A stretch of DNA of 64,000 bases from positions 685,501 to 749,500 of the forward strand of contig WPIO01000156.1 of NCBI GenBank assembly GCA_009760855.2, given 5' to 3'. Both the position numbers and the translations under genes were made by a program. Source of the stretch: Cristatella mucedo. Its lineage: Eukaryota > Bryozoa > Phylactolaemata > Cristatellidae. The notes beneath the pieces are model-generated. The model had not been told where the DNA came from and searched no databases. It saw only the letters and a list, made by a program, of their open reading frames with translations. This document shows, piece by piece, positions 11,301 to 21,597 of the stretch (positions are counted from its first letter, which is position 1; every line of letters begins with the position of its first letter).

Positions 11301-14300
11301 TTTTTTCTTTAGCTAGATATTGTCAAAGCTTCCGATCCCATTTCTAACATGTTTTCTCTGAAATCTGCCCTATACTTCCTTGCCTTGTTAGTTATATATA
11401 TATATTATTACTATTTTTTAATCTATTACAGCATGCATAAGCACCTAAAAGACAATTACTGGGGTCAAAGCAATTGCTCTGAGGAATAAATGTCAAGTCA
11501 GATGTCATCATGTTACCAGTAATGATATTCAAGCCTTATGTGAGTTGGCAGCAAAGGCACGATGTCCCAGTGTTCTGTGATTGGTTAATGGTAAAGCTAA
11601 CGTATCGACTCAGTAGATGAGTGCTTTTGCACAAGAGAAGCCTGAGGAGGCATATCTCAAATTCCCGGAAGAGGATAATCATACTACATAAAACTGAGTG
11701 ATCAGACCTGAGAGTTGATGCACTGCTTCATCAGGAGTCAGTTCAGGTCGAAGATAAGTGGTGCGTGTAATGTGGCAATAGCTGTTTTCGATGTGCTAGC
11801 CCATAGCCAATGTGGAGCGTCAGATCGACGTATGCAGATATACAATGTGTGTGAAGATATTGTAAGTTGTGTGGCGTGGGTGGTTAAACTGCAACGGCTT
11901 TACATTGTGTAGCACCTTTGTCTGTCATACAGTCGCCATACAGGTTGATCAGTCACGCTATGAAGCCAACTAACCTGGTGTATGTGCATTTTTCCAGGCT
12001 AAAGCTGCATTTACACTTTCGAATTTACTCCATAGCAGCATCGATTTTCGATCTGGTTAGGGCATTTACACTACCGAATCAGGAAAAATTGAAGGCCTAC
12101 GTAGTCCTGTCTGAAATCCCCTGCTCTAATGCAGGAGGCTGGATAAAACTGGAATGACCATGGACGCTGCCATGCCAACACCCGAAAAAATATTTAGTTT
12201 CCCACTACAGTCATAGTTGTAGTCAAGACTGGGAAGAAAAAGAATTAACTGAAGGTACAAATATGGGAAAGGTCTTTCAGGAAAGTGTATAGCTCCAAGT
12301 AATGCGCACCGCTACGCCGTGCTGATGTATTCCACATTAAAATGCTTTGCTTCTTTTATAAAAAAAAAATATATAAATATTTTATATAGCGCCCTAAGAG
12401 AACCACACCAGGGCACCATGTTGTTTGTAGAAATGGTTGGAGCTCTTGCTGAAACGCATAACCATCTTATATTATGGATGTGCACTCAAGAGTCTCTGTA
12501 AAATTCTTACTTGCAAACGTCAACCAATGTTGTTTAGGTCAGGGGGTGTATGTGACATGCCTTGCAGTTTCGATTGGTCGGCTAAAACGACCAGAATGCC
12601 AAAAAAAGTAGTAACAGCATCTAATTTTTGACAGTCAGCCGATTTGGCTTCACCCCTATGATCTAATGGCATATTATCGCTACTAGAAAAAATTAGCCCC
12701 GAGTTTAGTGGAAAGTCGATAGTGTTAATGCAGATGCTCCACTAGACTGTCCATTTAGCCTTCATTCCCGAAAATTTCATCTGCGTTTACTTTGAAAAAA
12801 GTGGTTTTTCCTGCTTGCTGCCTTCTCGCCATTTTCTTGAGCTCCTGCATGCACGATTGGGTGTGCCTCCCGTGAGATTTTACTGTCTTGTTACGATGTA
12901 TTTGCAGCACCAAAGTGAGACGGCTCGCGGTGGTACATTAGCTGCACTGAGGTCGGTGTACGGCAGCAGCGGCATCTCAGGGTGAGTCGAATGTTCGGTT
13001 GCTGAGCAATCTGACCCTGGACTCACACTCTGTGAACAGATTCCCATCGAATTTTGGGCTGGAGCCGTGTGTGTCAAGCTAGTTTGCCCTACTTTGCTCA
13101 CAGCTTCTTAACTGCTTCGTCCAGTGAGACCTACTCTCCTTATATGAAGTCATCCAAAAATTCATCCCCCAACTGGACCTGTACATCAGCTGTTCATCAG
13201 ACACTGGCTGATCTATTTTCGCTTGTCGCAAATGTTAGCGGCTGGAGATAGTGCTGTTCATTGAGAACCAAGTTATTTTTTAACAGCAGTATGCTTAAAT
13301 TCTAGAATAGCAACAAGTGCTATTCAGTACGACCTCTGCCTACATCTGTTTTTCGGCACTTGTAGGCAGATAGCATGCTAGTTTTCGGCAATCGCCCACG
13401 GCTTATTTTCATGCAGTAAACCTTAAATACACCAAACAGTGCACCAGAAGGTGAAGAGATTTTTCTTGTTTGGAGTTGTTCTCCATTCGGTGTAGGCTGC
13501 TAGATTGTACTGATGTCAGCTTTGGTTAATGAAGCTGTCGTGGTTTCTGTGCGGTGTGCTAATGGTCGTTATCCTATTCCGCACTCAGGTATCCGTCCCA
13601 TAGGTGTAGTGTGACCTGGTCTTCGGTAAGCCAGTGTACCTATTGCACTAACATGCCTAACAGATGTCTGTACACGATTCTGGTTGTTCGAAGGAGAATT
13701 CCACCTCGGTAAATGCAAAAACATTTTTGGCCAAAAACAGACCCACCCCTGAGTTAACCACAAGCTGGAGGCATTCCGGCTTTTACTGTTCACCTTTTGA
13801 GCGCTTGCTACTTGCTAATGCTACAACGCCGAACTGAATGTGGCCGGAATGCTGAACTTAAGTCCTTGGCCACAACTGAGTGCACACTCGGCCTTAGGCC
13901 TTGCCATCTCTAGACATATGCTGCTGGCTCGAAGCACCACTAACGAGTCCCAGATGCTGCCTCGATACAGACAGGGAGGTGTGCCGCCGGTAGCAGGGCA
14001 GCAGTCGGGTGGCCCCACCCGACTGCTTAATCTGACTAGTCACTAGAGTACTCTACTCGCCGGCCGCAGACAATGCACACGTGCGAGTGCAACGCCAGCC
14101 AAGCATGTAACAGCCTCATTTGTCGCCCCCCCCCCAGAGTACAACTGACTGGCGACCTCACCGCAATTGTCCTGTTCTTGCTGTGTAGACCGTCGATGCT
14201 GCACAGCTGGTTCCAAATGTGCTTCCATGTTATTCAGGAACTGTTAATGATCTCAATCACCATCTTAACTAGGCCGATTTAGCAGGGTGGCATTTTTCTG

Positions 14301-15541
14301 TCCTTTGTTTTCCATCTGGAGAGGTGATCAGTTTACTCTCATCCATGTGCATAGGTCACGCGATCTCAATCGTCCTCTTTGAACCTCACCTGCAAACTGG
14401 ACTCTGAATCTTTTGTTTCCACCAAGTGGATGTTATCATGCCCTCGTTTAGTCTTGGGAAAGAAGCCTTCAAATGAAGGTTGTCACGTTAGTCTTAATCC
14501 GGGTCTAGCCTAGATTTCGCATTGCTGTAGACTTTTATTTTGTTTTAGTGGTTACTGTAAATGTGCTTTGATTTCGGGAGACACGATTTTTGTTAATGAC
14601 CACTTTCCTACGCATGCCTCTACTCGCGGTCCGACGGTAAGCGCTTTCGAGTGAGGAGCCCCGTTGTTCCCCTCTGCTGTGCGAGAGCTTTACTGCCAAC
14701 CGCAAAGGTACATCAGCAAGTGAAGACTGCTGGTGTAACCGTGCATAAAACCGATCGATGCCATCATTGGCTGTGTTGTGTACACAGCAATAAGTTTAAA
14801 GTGAATCAGCAAAGTTTCATGGCATTCTTTACACTGTAGAGAAAATGTTCTGCTTGTGCATTCGAGAGAAAAAATGATCGCGAAATAACACTGGCCGGTT
14901 GCTGGCCCATGCACTACCACAGAGCACTTGGTTCGTTCACTCAGAAAAGCATGTGAGAGAGATTCCCTGGAATTTAATGAGAACGCTTTAAGCACGATGA
15001 ATATGCGATAGTTATTTGAGCTTCAAGCAGCTCATTTTTAGCTGATCGTTGTTATCACTGGGATTCATTGCCTATTCACAGCAGCCCAGTACAGTTCGAA
15101 GACACTAGATGCAGGCTGCACATCAAAATGGTCAGCTGCTGAAACATCATGCAAGGTTTGCTTAGAGTGAGAGCTACTTCACTGTCTAGATTAGCTCTGC
15201 TGTCTGGGCGATCGGCAGTTACTGGTTTTTTGCACACTCAAGAGATGCCATCGCTTTGGTCTAGGTAGCAACCGAACAAGTTAAGTCTTACCATTTTTCA
15301 ACACAATCGTCCTGGTCTGTGGTTATCTTTTCCTCATCACTGTGCATGATGTGGTATTAAAAGAGAAAACCCTCATCTTGTATAAGTTGAAGTGTGCAGC
15401 TGAGGTCCGCACTACGCTGCTCTTGGCCATTGCAGGCTCTTCGCAGGAGCAGTGCCGAGAGTGATGTGGATCTCCGTAGGAGGAGCCGTGTTCCTCGGTG
15501 GCTACGACGTTGTGCGACATTCAATCAGCAGAGACCGCTAG
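2644..15541 (+). CDS. SLC25A26: Mitochondrial S-adenosylmethionine carrier (SLC25A26/SAMC), 5' exon missing
   Basis: Mitochondrial inner-membrane carrier that brings S-adenosylmethionine into the matrix and exports S-adenosylhomocysteine, supplying matrix methylation. Seen coding exons: 2644-2800, 2975-3276, 3456-3525, 6300-6364, 12908-12981, 15436-15541. All introns are GT-AG and the splice phases agree (1,0,1,0,2). Together they give 257 residues and a TAG stop. All three mitochondrial-carrier signatures are present: [20 protein letters not shown] and [10 protein letters not shown]. The family-specific stretch [18 protein letters not shown] and the end [16 protein letters not shown] also fit SAMC. 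Human SAMC is about 274 residues, so only an N-terminal segment before [10 protein letters not shown] is missing; I could not find its exon. Introns of 174 bp to 6.5 kb are full of LINE relics but no coding exon is broken, so the gene looks functional. Confidence 0.93.
2975..3276 (+). CDS. SLC25A26: SAM carrier exon: second carrier repeat
   Basis: Acceptor ttccacag, donor ctgaag/GTGAGC. Encodes [15 protein letters not shown], then [18 protein letters not shown] with the second signature, then [20 protein letters not shown] and FPLWEQLK. This is the largest and best conserved exon. It ends on a codon boundary. Confidence 0.93.
3456..3525 (+). CDS. SLC25A26: SAM carrier exon: linker into third repeat
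   Basis: Acceptor cctactag, donor agcag/GTGAGT. Encodes [20 protein letters not shown] then AVAG (Gly codon split). It matches the human segment around 'DSWQSAVCGAFAG' in position and pattern. Confidence 0.88.
4218..4669. repeat. Long (CTC)n trinucleotide microsatellite
   Basis: About 450 bp of nearly pure CTC/TCC with a few single-base interruptions and C-rich variants around 4398-4446. It is polypyrimidine on the + strand and polypurine on the - strand. It lies in the 2.8-kb intron of the SAM carrier. Pro/Ser/Leu or Gly/Arg/Glu frames through it are low-complexity artefacts. Confidence 0.98.
4905..4968. repeat. Palindrome around an (AT)n core
   Basis: Left arm ataactagtaatacagat and right arm atctgtattattagttat are inverted copies with one mismatch in 18, joined by an (AT)n run that is itself self-complementary. 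The whole can form a long hairpin or cruciform. A second AT-rich run follows to about 5010. Confidence 0.85.
5355..5420. repeat. Degenerate telomere-like CCCTAAA tract inside an intron
   Basis: Repeated variants of ccctaaa: ccctaaaccctaaactct, then agccctaaac, aaccctaacc, aaaccctaaaacctaaacc. It is followed by two copies of a 'tagggggaaat..cctacc' motif to about 5475. It lies in the fourth visible segment of the carrier gene, so it is interstitial. Confidence 0.6.
5782..6130 (-). mobile_element. LINE family A relic, 3' end with (ATA)n tail
   Basis: The + strand reads (ATA)n, then 'agcccccctcagggaactg', then 'gcactttacatttgctgc', then 'gatcgaatggttagtggtag', 'cacagggtcagcatgc' and 'gtcaagtcaggggatgtcgtg'. 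This is the inverted 3' terminus and 3' UTR of family A. The copy is truncated before the reverse transcriptase ORF and lies about 170 bp before a carrier exon. Confidence 0.8.
6300..6364 (+). CDS. SLC25A26: SAM carrier exon: third carrier signature
   Basis: Acceptor ctcttgcag, donor cccgg/GTAAGG. Encodes [20 protein letters not shown] then AR, the third PxDxxK signature. 65 bp; enters in phase 1 and leaves in phase 0. Confidence 0.9.
6907..7090. repeat. (TG)n microsatellite
   Basis: Two long TG runs (about 6950-7005 and 7045-7078) separated by TGCG/CTTGC variants, in the 6.5-kb intron of the carrier. Confidence 0.95.
7110..8340 (+). pseudogene. LINE family A reverse transcriptase relic, sense orientation
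   Basis: Conceptual translation, broken by frameshifts and stops, follows a LINE reverse transcriptase in order. It starts [19 protein letters not shown] near 7180, then a [15 protein letters not shown]-like stretch near 7395, then [20 protein letters not shown] at about 7598, and ends [14 protein letters not shown] at about 8139. The catalytic box reads YAYDT where a functional element has YADDT, so one catalytic Asp is lost. An (ATA)n run follows at 8338. Dead copy. Confidence 0.8.
8338..9345 (-). mobile_element. LINE family A copy (3' UTR plus reverse transcriptase C-terminus), interrupted
   Basis: Begins with (ATA)n and the inverted tail 'agcaccctcagagaacta'. On the minus strand about 8953-8678 it encodes [19 protein letters not shown], then [18 protein letters not shown] and [16 protein letters not shown], the typical C-terminal tail of CR1/L2/Rex1 reverse transcriptases. 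The copy is split at about 9140-9253 by a sense-strand 3' fragment of the same family and resumes with 'ggtcgtctaacgaaaggtc'. Confidence 0.85.
9140..9253 (+). mobile_element. Nested LINE family A 3' fragment
   Basis: Sense-strand 3' terminus (ctcaccattcaatcggg, caaatgtaaagcacctagaa, tctgagggcacttaatc, attattatt). It sits inside the minus-strand copy, whose flanking halves are contiguous in other copies. Confidence 0.75.
9346..9708 (+). mobile_element. LINE family A 3' end, with a second nested antisense fragment
   Basis: Starts at the [15 protein letters not shown] coding end, runs through the 3' UTR and ends '...gttctctgagggtgatg' plus (ATT)n. Within it, about 9540-9622, is an inverted copy of the same 3' tail (gacttgataaagaagaag ... 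gcactttacattt), splitting the UTR. Confidence 0.75.
9709..11040. other. Intron sequence, no gene or clear repeat seen
   Basis: AT-rich part of the 6.5-kb carrier intron. Open frames here (for example about 10408-10779 minus) show no family resemblance and no splice support. Confidence 0.5.
11045..11220 (-). mobile_element. tRNA-derived SINE, family 2
   Basis: On the minus strand it starts like a tRNA: a box-A-like 'tggcatactaggtaagacgg' and, about 35 nt later, box B 'gggttcgaatac'. A non-tRNA body ends '...gaggctgcttaatcagc'. A second copy is at 16055-16195. Internal pol III promoter boxes plus repetition identify it as a SINE rather than a tRNA gene. Confidence 0.65.
11430..11830 (-). mobile_element. 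Strongly decayed LINE family A copy
   Basis: Weak but ordered matches on the + strand to family A: 'ataagcacctaaaagacaat', 'gtcaagtcagatgtcatcat', 'aaaactgagtgatcagacc', 'caggagtcagttcaggtcg', 'gataagtggtg..atgtggcaa'. No frame survives. Confidence 0.5.
12357..12570 (-). mobile_element. Probable LINE family A 3' fragment
   Basis: 'tttatatagcgccctaagag' after an A/T run resembles the inverted 3' terminus, and 'gtttaggtcagggggtg' further on resembles the 3' UTR. Too decayed to be sure. Confidence 0.35.
12908..12981 (+). CDS. SLC25A26: SAM carrier exon: matrix loop of third repeat
   Basis: Acceptor tatttgcag, donor tcagg/GTGAGT. Encodes [20 protein letters not shown] then SGISG, aligning with the human stretch ending '...RSQGLAG'. 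The sequence is less conserved, but splice sites, phase and joined reading support it. Confidence 0.85.
12982..15435. other. Last intron of the SAM carrier
   Basis: No exon or clear transposon seen. It holds two short perfect hairpins (10-bp arms tctgcctaca at 13335-13344 and 13361-13370; 13-bp arms at 14000-14027) and a short C run near 14130. Confidence 0.5.
14000..14027. repeat. Perfect 13-bp-arm palindrome
   Basis: agcagtcgggtgg, a CC spacer, then ccacccgactgct: perfectly inverted arms with a 2-nt centre. Function unknown; it may be the surviving end of an inverted-repeat element. Confidence 0.85.
15436..15541 (+). CDS. SLC25A26: SAM carrier terminal exon
   Basis: Acceptor ccattgcag. 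The split Gly codon is followed by [20 protein letters not shown] and [14 protein letters not shown], then TAG at 15539-15541. This is the last transmembrane helix. The C-terminal tail is shorter than in the human protein. Confidence 0.92.
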
Positions 15542-15604
15542 GCACACGTAAGTGTGGCCCTATCCTTCTTGCCGTGACTTCGTGCACCTGCCTCTTGTGG
15601 TGTA

Positions 15605-15762
15605 AAGGGATTCGAGCTCGATAAGAGAACTTAATCTCTATTCAGGCGCTTCACATATGTCACGAGGCTCGAGCCCACGACCTCAAGTCATCAAATACAT
15701 TCACCTTGACTTTGGTCGGGGTGGGCACTTAAACAACTGGGCCAAACTACATTAATTACCTT
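15605..15762 (-). mobile_element. tRNA-derived SINE, family 1 (LINE-tailed)
   Basis: Minus-strand reading: 'tggcccagttgtttaagtg' (box A region), 'gaatgtatttgatgactt', box B 'gtgggctcgagcc', then 'gtgaagcgcctgaatagag' and 'attaagttctctt'. This last part is the 3' tail of LINE family A. Related copies at 53350, 53670 and 61030. Confidence 0.75.
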
Positions 15763-15852
15763 GCTCTACTGTATTCCCTTAGTACTCAGACTTATGCCTT
15801 TGATTCCCAACGCTTGGGCATAATTCATATCGGTGGGCATTGATCTCGAACA

Positions 15853-15858
15853 AATAAA
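15853..15858 (+). terminator. Candidate polyadenylation signal of the SAM carrier
   Basis: AATAAA (within caaataaataatag) about 310 bp after the stop. A minus-strand SINE lies between stop and signal, so this would mean an exonised SINE in the 3' UTR. Position only. Confidence 0.35.
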
Positions 15859-16054
15859 TAATAGTCTGTTAGAACAGCTGGTTCAGGGACAGAAAACGCT
15901 TGCCTGACGTTTTGCTGAGCAGGAAAGAAACTGGTGGCGATCGTAGGAGGTGCAACCGTGATCGCTGGCTCAAGCTGAGAGTATGTGTGCTGCCAGTGTG
16001 CTAGCCGGCTGGCCATGATTGCCCTTCACGAAAAAAAAACGAACTAGTCAATGT

Positions 16055-16195
16055 CGGCTAATTAAGCAGCCTCATTTGCCTAGCAGCAGAAGGGCTGAAC
16101 AGCTACAATGTTGACGAATCTGCAGCTGGGGGACTCGAATCTGCTACCTGAGTCGTGAAGTTCGAATACCTTAGCCCTGGGGTAAGATCCAGTGG
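16055..16195 (-). mobile_element. tRNA-derived SINE, family 2
   Basis: Minus strand: '...ggtagcagattcgagtcccc' (box B) followed by a body ending 'gaggctgcttaattagc', matching the copy at 11045-11220. The box A end is eroded. Confidence 0.6.
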
Positions 16196-16384
16196 CATGT
16201 TCAATTAGTGAACACAGTGAGACGATGCCAGCACCTGCCTTTGACAAGGACGAGGAACGTGCCCTTGCTCAGCTCTTTGCAGCCGACAACCGGTGTTCTT
16301 GACCCTCTCAGAATCTCAAATGAAGGAGGCAGACTTGGCTGCTGCTGCCGTTGCAAATGACGTTCAATTCTAAATCATCTGCAT

Positions 16385-16535
16385 TGCCATTGCTCTGTAG
16401 TTTGTTGGCTACCGAATGCCTACCGAAAGCCGCTTAGGCTGTAAGTGCGCTATGCAAAACTCTCCTGCATAACACTCACGTAGTCTTTGTGGAGTTACAG
16501 GTGGAGATGCATTACATTATATTAGACTGTTGTTT
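16385..16535 (+). mobile_element. LINE family B 3' UTR fragment
   Basis: 'gttggctaccgaatgcctac', 'cgaaagccgc', 'gtaagtgcgctatgc', 'ctcctgcataac' and 'gagttacagg.ggagatgc' followed by 'attacattat'. The same sequence ends the better family B copy at 55395-56137. Confidence 0.75.
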
Positions 16536-18655
16536 GTGGAGATACTTTGAGAGCTTGGCTGTCAAGCCACTGCATGCAGGCTTCTGCGACCCCGGGTGTT
16601 TGCCGTAGCGAATGGGCATGCACTCACGACTCAGGTCCTGAATTCTAGTCCTTCTGGAAGCAAATTTTGTAGTGCCCATCCATGCGGCCGTGGTCCTTGA
16701 GCTGCTCTGCTGCTTGTTAGTGATGTACCTTTGTTATGTCCGACCAGAACGCCAGCGAATAGATGTTAGATATCCGAACCTACCAAGCGACCGAGCCCGG
16801 TGTTTTATTCATTCGTTTTCAGCAAGGGCTTCCCCAAGAAATCACGGAATTCAAATACTAATAAATAATAATAATAAATAAATAAATAATAATAATTCAA
16901 ATAATTCAATACGCCGTGTGCCATGCGGAAAGCCGGCTGGTAGGGGCCCCTTGATTCTCCATCAGCTTCCTAATCCGATGAGTGACCTAAGCTCCGTGAC
17001 CTTCACCTGCTTGCTCGTGGTCGTGCCTCTTCTATAGAGAGTGTCTGGCTGGAGAGCATATTGCTTTTTTGAGGGTGGGGTTTCGGAGTTGGATTTCTTG
17101 TTTTCTTATGTAGGGTTGTATCTTTCAGTTCTGCAGCAGTTGCATCTCGCACCTGTTTCGTTGCTGAGATGGCATTCAATATAGGTTGACCCGGATGCAA
17201 CTACTGCTTGTGCACAGCCACTGCACTGGTCTCCATTACCGAATGCCAACTCCCTGAGCCATTCCTGGTGATTACCTCAGATTTTGTCATTCTTATAATT
17301 GTAGACGGTATGGTTTCATGGCATCCCTATGGCAAGGCAGAGAATGCAGCTTGAAGGCAGCTTTTGATTGACGCGTGAAAGCAGCCACCTAGCCTCTGTG
17401 CAGGCAACCTGTTATAATGCTGCTCGTGCAGGGGAGCTCAGGTTTGAGACTCACGGCTTAGTCCACTCTTAGCAAGCCTATATTGTCATCAGGTTGAAGG
17501 ACTGCTCATGAAGACTGGCGATGCTGCTCTTATGACTGTGTCTCTATGCCCATTGAACTGAGCTCATGTTTGACTTTTTTATTAGTCACACACGAGGAAG
17601 TTGGACGATTGTGGCCTGCCGATTGTGGCCTGCCGACTGTGGCCTGCCAATTGTGGCCAGATTTGACCCTGGATCGATGTGCCATGCCGCCTATTAAGGC
17701 TTTATCAGTAGTACAACCGTTTAGGGAGCTGAGTTTTAACTATTTTGCTTAGATGCGGCTAAACTTTGATGCTGATTGCTAGCATACTTTGTTCAGTCAG
17801 AGCATTAATGTCGTACTCTCAATTTGATAGCGGCTCAAAAAATGGTAGCTGCTGTACTATTGTAATCCCACGAGTATGTGTTTGTCATGTGTTGCTTCAG
17901 CTAAATTTGGCGAATAGAAACATTAGTAAATTTGGCTGAGAATATTTGTGAGTATGCTCTATGCTAGTGTCTAATCACATCAGCTGTCGTTGCTTCTCTA
18001 TTTGTGGAATAAGAGGTGCCTAGCTGAACTCGGGCCTTCGATGCTGAGGGCGTGACCGCATACGTCTGCATGCGTGCCCACGAATGTGTACATGATTCTG
18101 CCATACGTAGAAGTGGCAGTTTGATTTAACGAGCTAATATAGAAGCTTCCAGCCTCCAATATTCCACTTGCTTTTTTCTCTCGATCGAGCTACTCAATTT
18201 AGTATGTAAGGAAGATAGCTTTGGGCTAGACGATAGTCAGCTATCATGTGACTGCATGTCCAGTTGTAGATGTCTGCATCACTGGTTTCAGGAAGCTCTC
18301 AAATTATGCAGTAATGTCCGTCGGACGTGCCATACTGGTGACTGGTGGCTGCTGTCAAGGATTTCTGATCCAGATGTCAAGTTTTACTCCTGATCCATCG
18401 ACAGTTACTATGACCGGATATTCCTTTTGGCCTCTGGGGCAAGTGGGCCAAACGTTGATTTCCTTGTAGTCTGTTTAAGAATGCCATCACCCCGGCCAAA
18501 GGGTTTTGGCAATTAATCCTCACCCGTTAGTAAGGTCACAAGAGTAACCTTTTTACCCATCAGTTTGCAACTTCAGTTTTGGTACAGGAGATGACAGCTT
18601 GGAAAAGGCATCTATTGAGTTCGCCTCTGTATAGAAGGCTGTAAACCCTAATTGC
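16536..18655. other. Intergenic sequence with two simple repeats
   Basis: No gene recognised. Contains an (AAT)n run near 16858-16905 and four tandem copies of a 14-mer close to gattgtggcctgcc at about 17606-17658. Short open frames show no family signal. Confidence 0.5.
17606..17658. repeat. 14-bp tandem repeat, about four copies
   Basis: Units gattgtggcctgcc, gattgtggcctgcc, gactgtggcctgcc, aattgtggcca: two exact units, then drifting ones. Confidence 0.9.
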
Positions 18656-18659
18656 ATAT

Positions 18660-19165
18660 TATTAAAAATAACAATAATAAAAAATAATAATAGTACTATA
18701 TTTGATATAGCACTCCTAGAGAACGCGATCTCTTTCTAGACACTTTACATTTGATGTTAAAGGAATCATGATCGAATGGTTAGTGGGAGCATGCTCAATG
18801 ACAACCATGCATACCTGCAATTTTTTTGACCAGCTACGATTTTGGGCTTGCTTAAAGATGTGACAGCCGTGCTACAATTTGGGACGATCCTACGTCGTGA
18901 GTAGGTTATCACTTTTCAGGTCCTCCTGCTTGTGCAATAGGATTATTACATTTAAAGCAAAACTATACGGTTAGGCTTCTCAACGGTGGACGTAGCAGCT
19001 ACTACATTACACTGCATCTCAAAAGGGTGCACTGGCTCTCAGTCAAGCAGGCTATTTAGTCCAAGATTCTGTCACCCTCGTTTAGGTCACATAATTCTCT
19101 TGTTTTGGGTGGCCTAACTCAAATACTTGCCTATCATGCTTCACAATCATTGAGTTTCATTGGTT
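18660..19165. mobile_element. LINE family A: inverted 3' end joined to sense reverse-transcriptase piece
   Basis: 18660-18830 is the minus-strand 3' terminus (agcactcctagagaacg, ctctttctagacactttac, gatcgaatggttagtggg). From about 18835 to 19165 the sequence runs in the sense direction with decayed RT C-terminus, including RLHWLSVKQAI near 19027. Opposite orientation of adjacent 3' and 5' parts fits 5' inversion during insertion, or two separate insertions. Confidence 0.6.
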
Positions 19166-19342
19166 ACTGTTAAATCAGCCAGCACCCAGCCAGCACCGGC
19201 CCGCTTGCCCACTGATGTTGCAACCCTTGCAGAGCGGGAGAGAGCTAGACGCATGTGATGACTCCCCGACACTCAGTGGCTGAGCACCCACAACTGCTTG
19301 CACCCGACAGCTGCTGAGTCGGAATGCAATGATTCGCTTATG

Positions 19343-19470
19343 AGAGATAATAATACTATAATAATAATAATGCACTTGATATAGCACCCTCAGAGAACCC
19401 AATCTCTTCCTAGGCACTTGACATTTGCTGCAAAGGAAGCATGATAGAACGATATAGATGAGGCAAAGCA
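19343..19470 (-). mobile_element. LINE family A 3' terminus, short copy
   Basis: (ATA)n, 'gcacttgatatagcaccctc', 'agagaacccaatctcttcc', 'taggcacttgacatttgctg', then decay. Confidence 0.8.
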
Positions 19471-19599
19471 GGTCTGCGAGAATCATGCTAGCAGCTAGCA
19501 GTTATCAGCAGCAGTTATCTTCTTGCTTTCCTCTGAGAAATAGTTATTATTTCAAGTCGAGAGGGGGCAGCAAAGCTATTATGAATGAGATGGCCCTCT

Positions 19600-19770
19600 A
19601 GCAGGCGACTGGCTCACGATCAGCGACCGGCATATGCATGACCTGCAGCTGGATTTTTACCAGCAAACTGGCTCATTCATGACCAGCGAATGGCTCGTGA
19701 CCTGTGAGCCACTCATGACCTTCGCCTGGCTCATGCATGACCAGCGACTGGCTCATGATCAGCCTACGAT
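19600..19770. repeat. Minisatellite of about 20-bp units
   Basis: Imperfect units built on 'gcgactggctcatgac' or 'atgaccagcgaatggctc', at least seven, some in shortened or permuted form. Confidence 0.75.
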
Positions 19771-20514
19771 TGTTTCTTGAAGGGTAACTAACTTTCAAAT
19801 CGCCAATAGATCGCTCAGGCACGTTGTCGAGCTGCTGCTGTGCTCATTACAGCCGAGAATAATCGGGAAGACCCCGGTGCCATTACGGTTTCAACCGGCA
19901 CGATCTCAGCTGCTGTCCGAAGCAGCCAGCTTAATTACGACGCTGCTGACAACGACCATGGGTTGATGGCTTCGCCGGTCCATATCGATGCCCCGGATGT
20001 TTTTTGACGTTACTGACCCTGTACCGACGATGAGAACGCCGGCGTGCACTGCTGAGGGCTGTAGCCCCGTTCTCAGCGTGTCCAGCTCATACCTCGGTGG
20101 AGACTCTGAACTTTTCCTGCAGATATATTCATGAGGAAACAGATATCCATTACCAATGACTAAGATCTTCTAAAATGGGCTTCTGGAGGAATGACTAATA
20201 CTGCGGCACTTGATTGCCGCGCGTCTTTGAGGACTCGCACCAGCTGCATGCTCTGATTGTGTAAAGTCTGTGCTCCAGTTGCAGGGCCGCTAGGAGCAGC
20301 TATGTAGCAACAATGCGGCCACAACTGGAGACTGCCTGAGCAGTATGCGACGGAACGCCCTGTCCGTTCATTTGTTTCGTCGAAACCTGTCGGCTGAGAT
20401 TCCTCTGTGGTCTGCCCTAAAAATCGCCGAGGCGTTGGCTGGCATATCACACTAGGCTTCGCATCGTGCACTAGGCCGTCTGCCTCGTTGCTCAATCAAA
20501 ATTCATATCGGCCG
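19771..20514. other. Intergenic, nothing recognised
   Basis: Moderately GC-rich unique-looking sequence. The open frame on the minus strand around 20160-20495 has no recognisable domain. Confidence 0.4.
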
Positions 20515-20720
20515 ATCGTTGTCAAGGGATAGTTGCTTGAGGGACAGTCACTGGCTTCCGGTGAAACAGCTCGTTCAGCAAGAAGCACCAAGCACACGAA
20601 GCGCCGAGAAAGCGACTAAGTCTTCTGAGGGCATTATACCGCTAGTCGTTCAACTAATCTTACCCGCCAGAGAAGCCAATCGTTTGAACAGGAGCAGCAT
20701 GAGCATGTGTTTTGAACCCA
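20515..20720 (+). mobile_element. LINE reverse-transcriptase C-terminal relic
   Basis: Contains RDSHWLPVKQLV, the conserved '.L.WLPV..R' block of CR1/L2-type LINEs, followed by decayed sequence. Family assignment (A or B) uncertain. Confidence 0.45.
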
Positions 20721-20779
20721 TTCGTTAACTTCGTTCTGGTTGGTGTGTTGCTTCTGGGAAACCACTAGACAAAAGGTCT

Positions 20780-20865
20780 CGACAGCTCAATCAGGAGATC
20801 ACTTGACCAATGATCCATAGGGTTCGAGTTCGTTCCACCTACGTGGCGAAATTCTTTCAGCGCCA
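20780..20865 (+). mobile_element. Possible tRNA-derived SINE head
   Basis: 'gacagctcaatcaggagatc' resembles box A, and 'agggttcgagttcgttcc' about 40 nt on resembles box B. No cloverleaf could be confirmed and no second copy was seen. Confidence 0.3.
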
Positions 20866-21448
20866 AATGCAACGGCAAATATCCCACTGCATTTTGGAAT
20901 TAGTGGCATTGGAAAGAAGCTGAGAGTCGCCTTAACAAGCTTGCTCTACTGAACGGCAGGGTACTATTTACAGATGCGTTTATTAAGAGGCATTTCGATA
21001 CAAAGATTGAAGGAGTTAAAAGCAATGCAAACAAGCTTATTCTGTAAGCAAGCGCAGCTTGCTACCTCAGCTCGGCTTTCTTGCAAATGCTTGATGCAGC
21101 AAGCTTTAACGGAGGTGAATTGAATGATGTTAAGTTTATTTAACGCCCTGTGTGTGTATCCTTAGAGTATCTAGGGTTTTGGATTCTAGCTCGACACTGC
21201 AGTGCAGCGTAAGGTATTACCAAGTTAGTTTCTGGCAGTTGCTGCCCGTCCGGCCGGTCGTTGCGTGAGTTCCTGATTGGGCGCGATCCGGCGCTACGAA
21301 GTGGGCGAAGTAAATAACCGAGCAGTTAGTCCAAGGGGCAACATCACTCTACATTGGTTGCGGTCCGTCCAGCTGAGCTCGCGAAATGCCAACCTGGCTA
21401 GTCTGCGATGTTAAGGAGGGGAGGCTGCTCGACTACATCAATCTTATT

Positions 21449-21597
21449 GGAAAGCCGCTAAAGGCTCCCATTGCTGCTTTGTTCGGGTTGGGGCTGCTTG
21501 AAAGCCGCTAATGGCTCACCGAGCGGCTTTGTGCCTGGGCCGCAGCTGGGAAGCCGCCGAAGGCTCGCTGTGCAGCTCCGTTCGTGCTGGGGCCGCC
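21449..21597. repeat. About 50-bp tandem repeat, three imperfect copies
   Basis: Each unit starts 'gaaagccgctaaaggctc' or a variant and ends in a 'gggctgctt' or 'gggccgc' segment. Copies begin near 21449, 21499 and 21550. Confidence 0.7.
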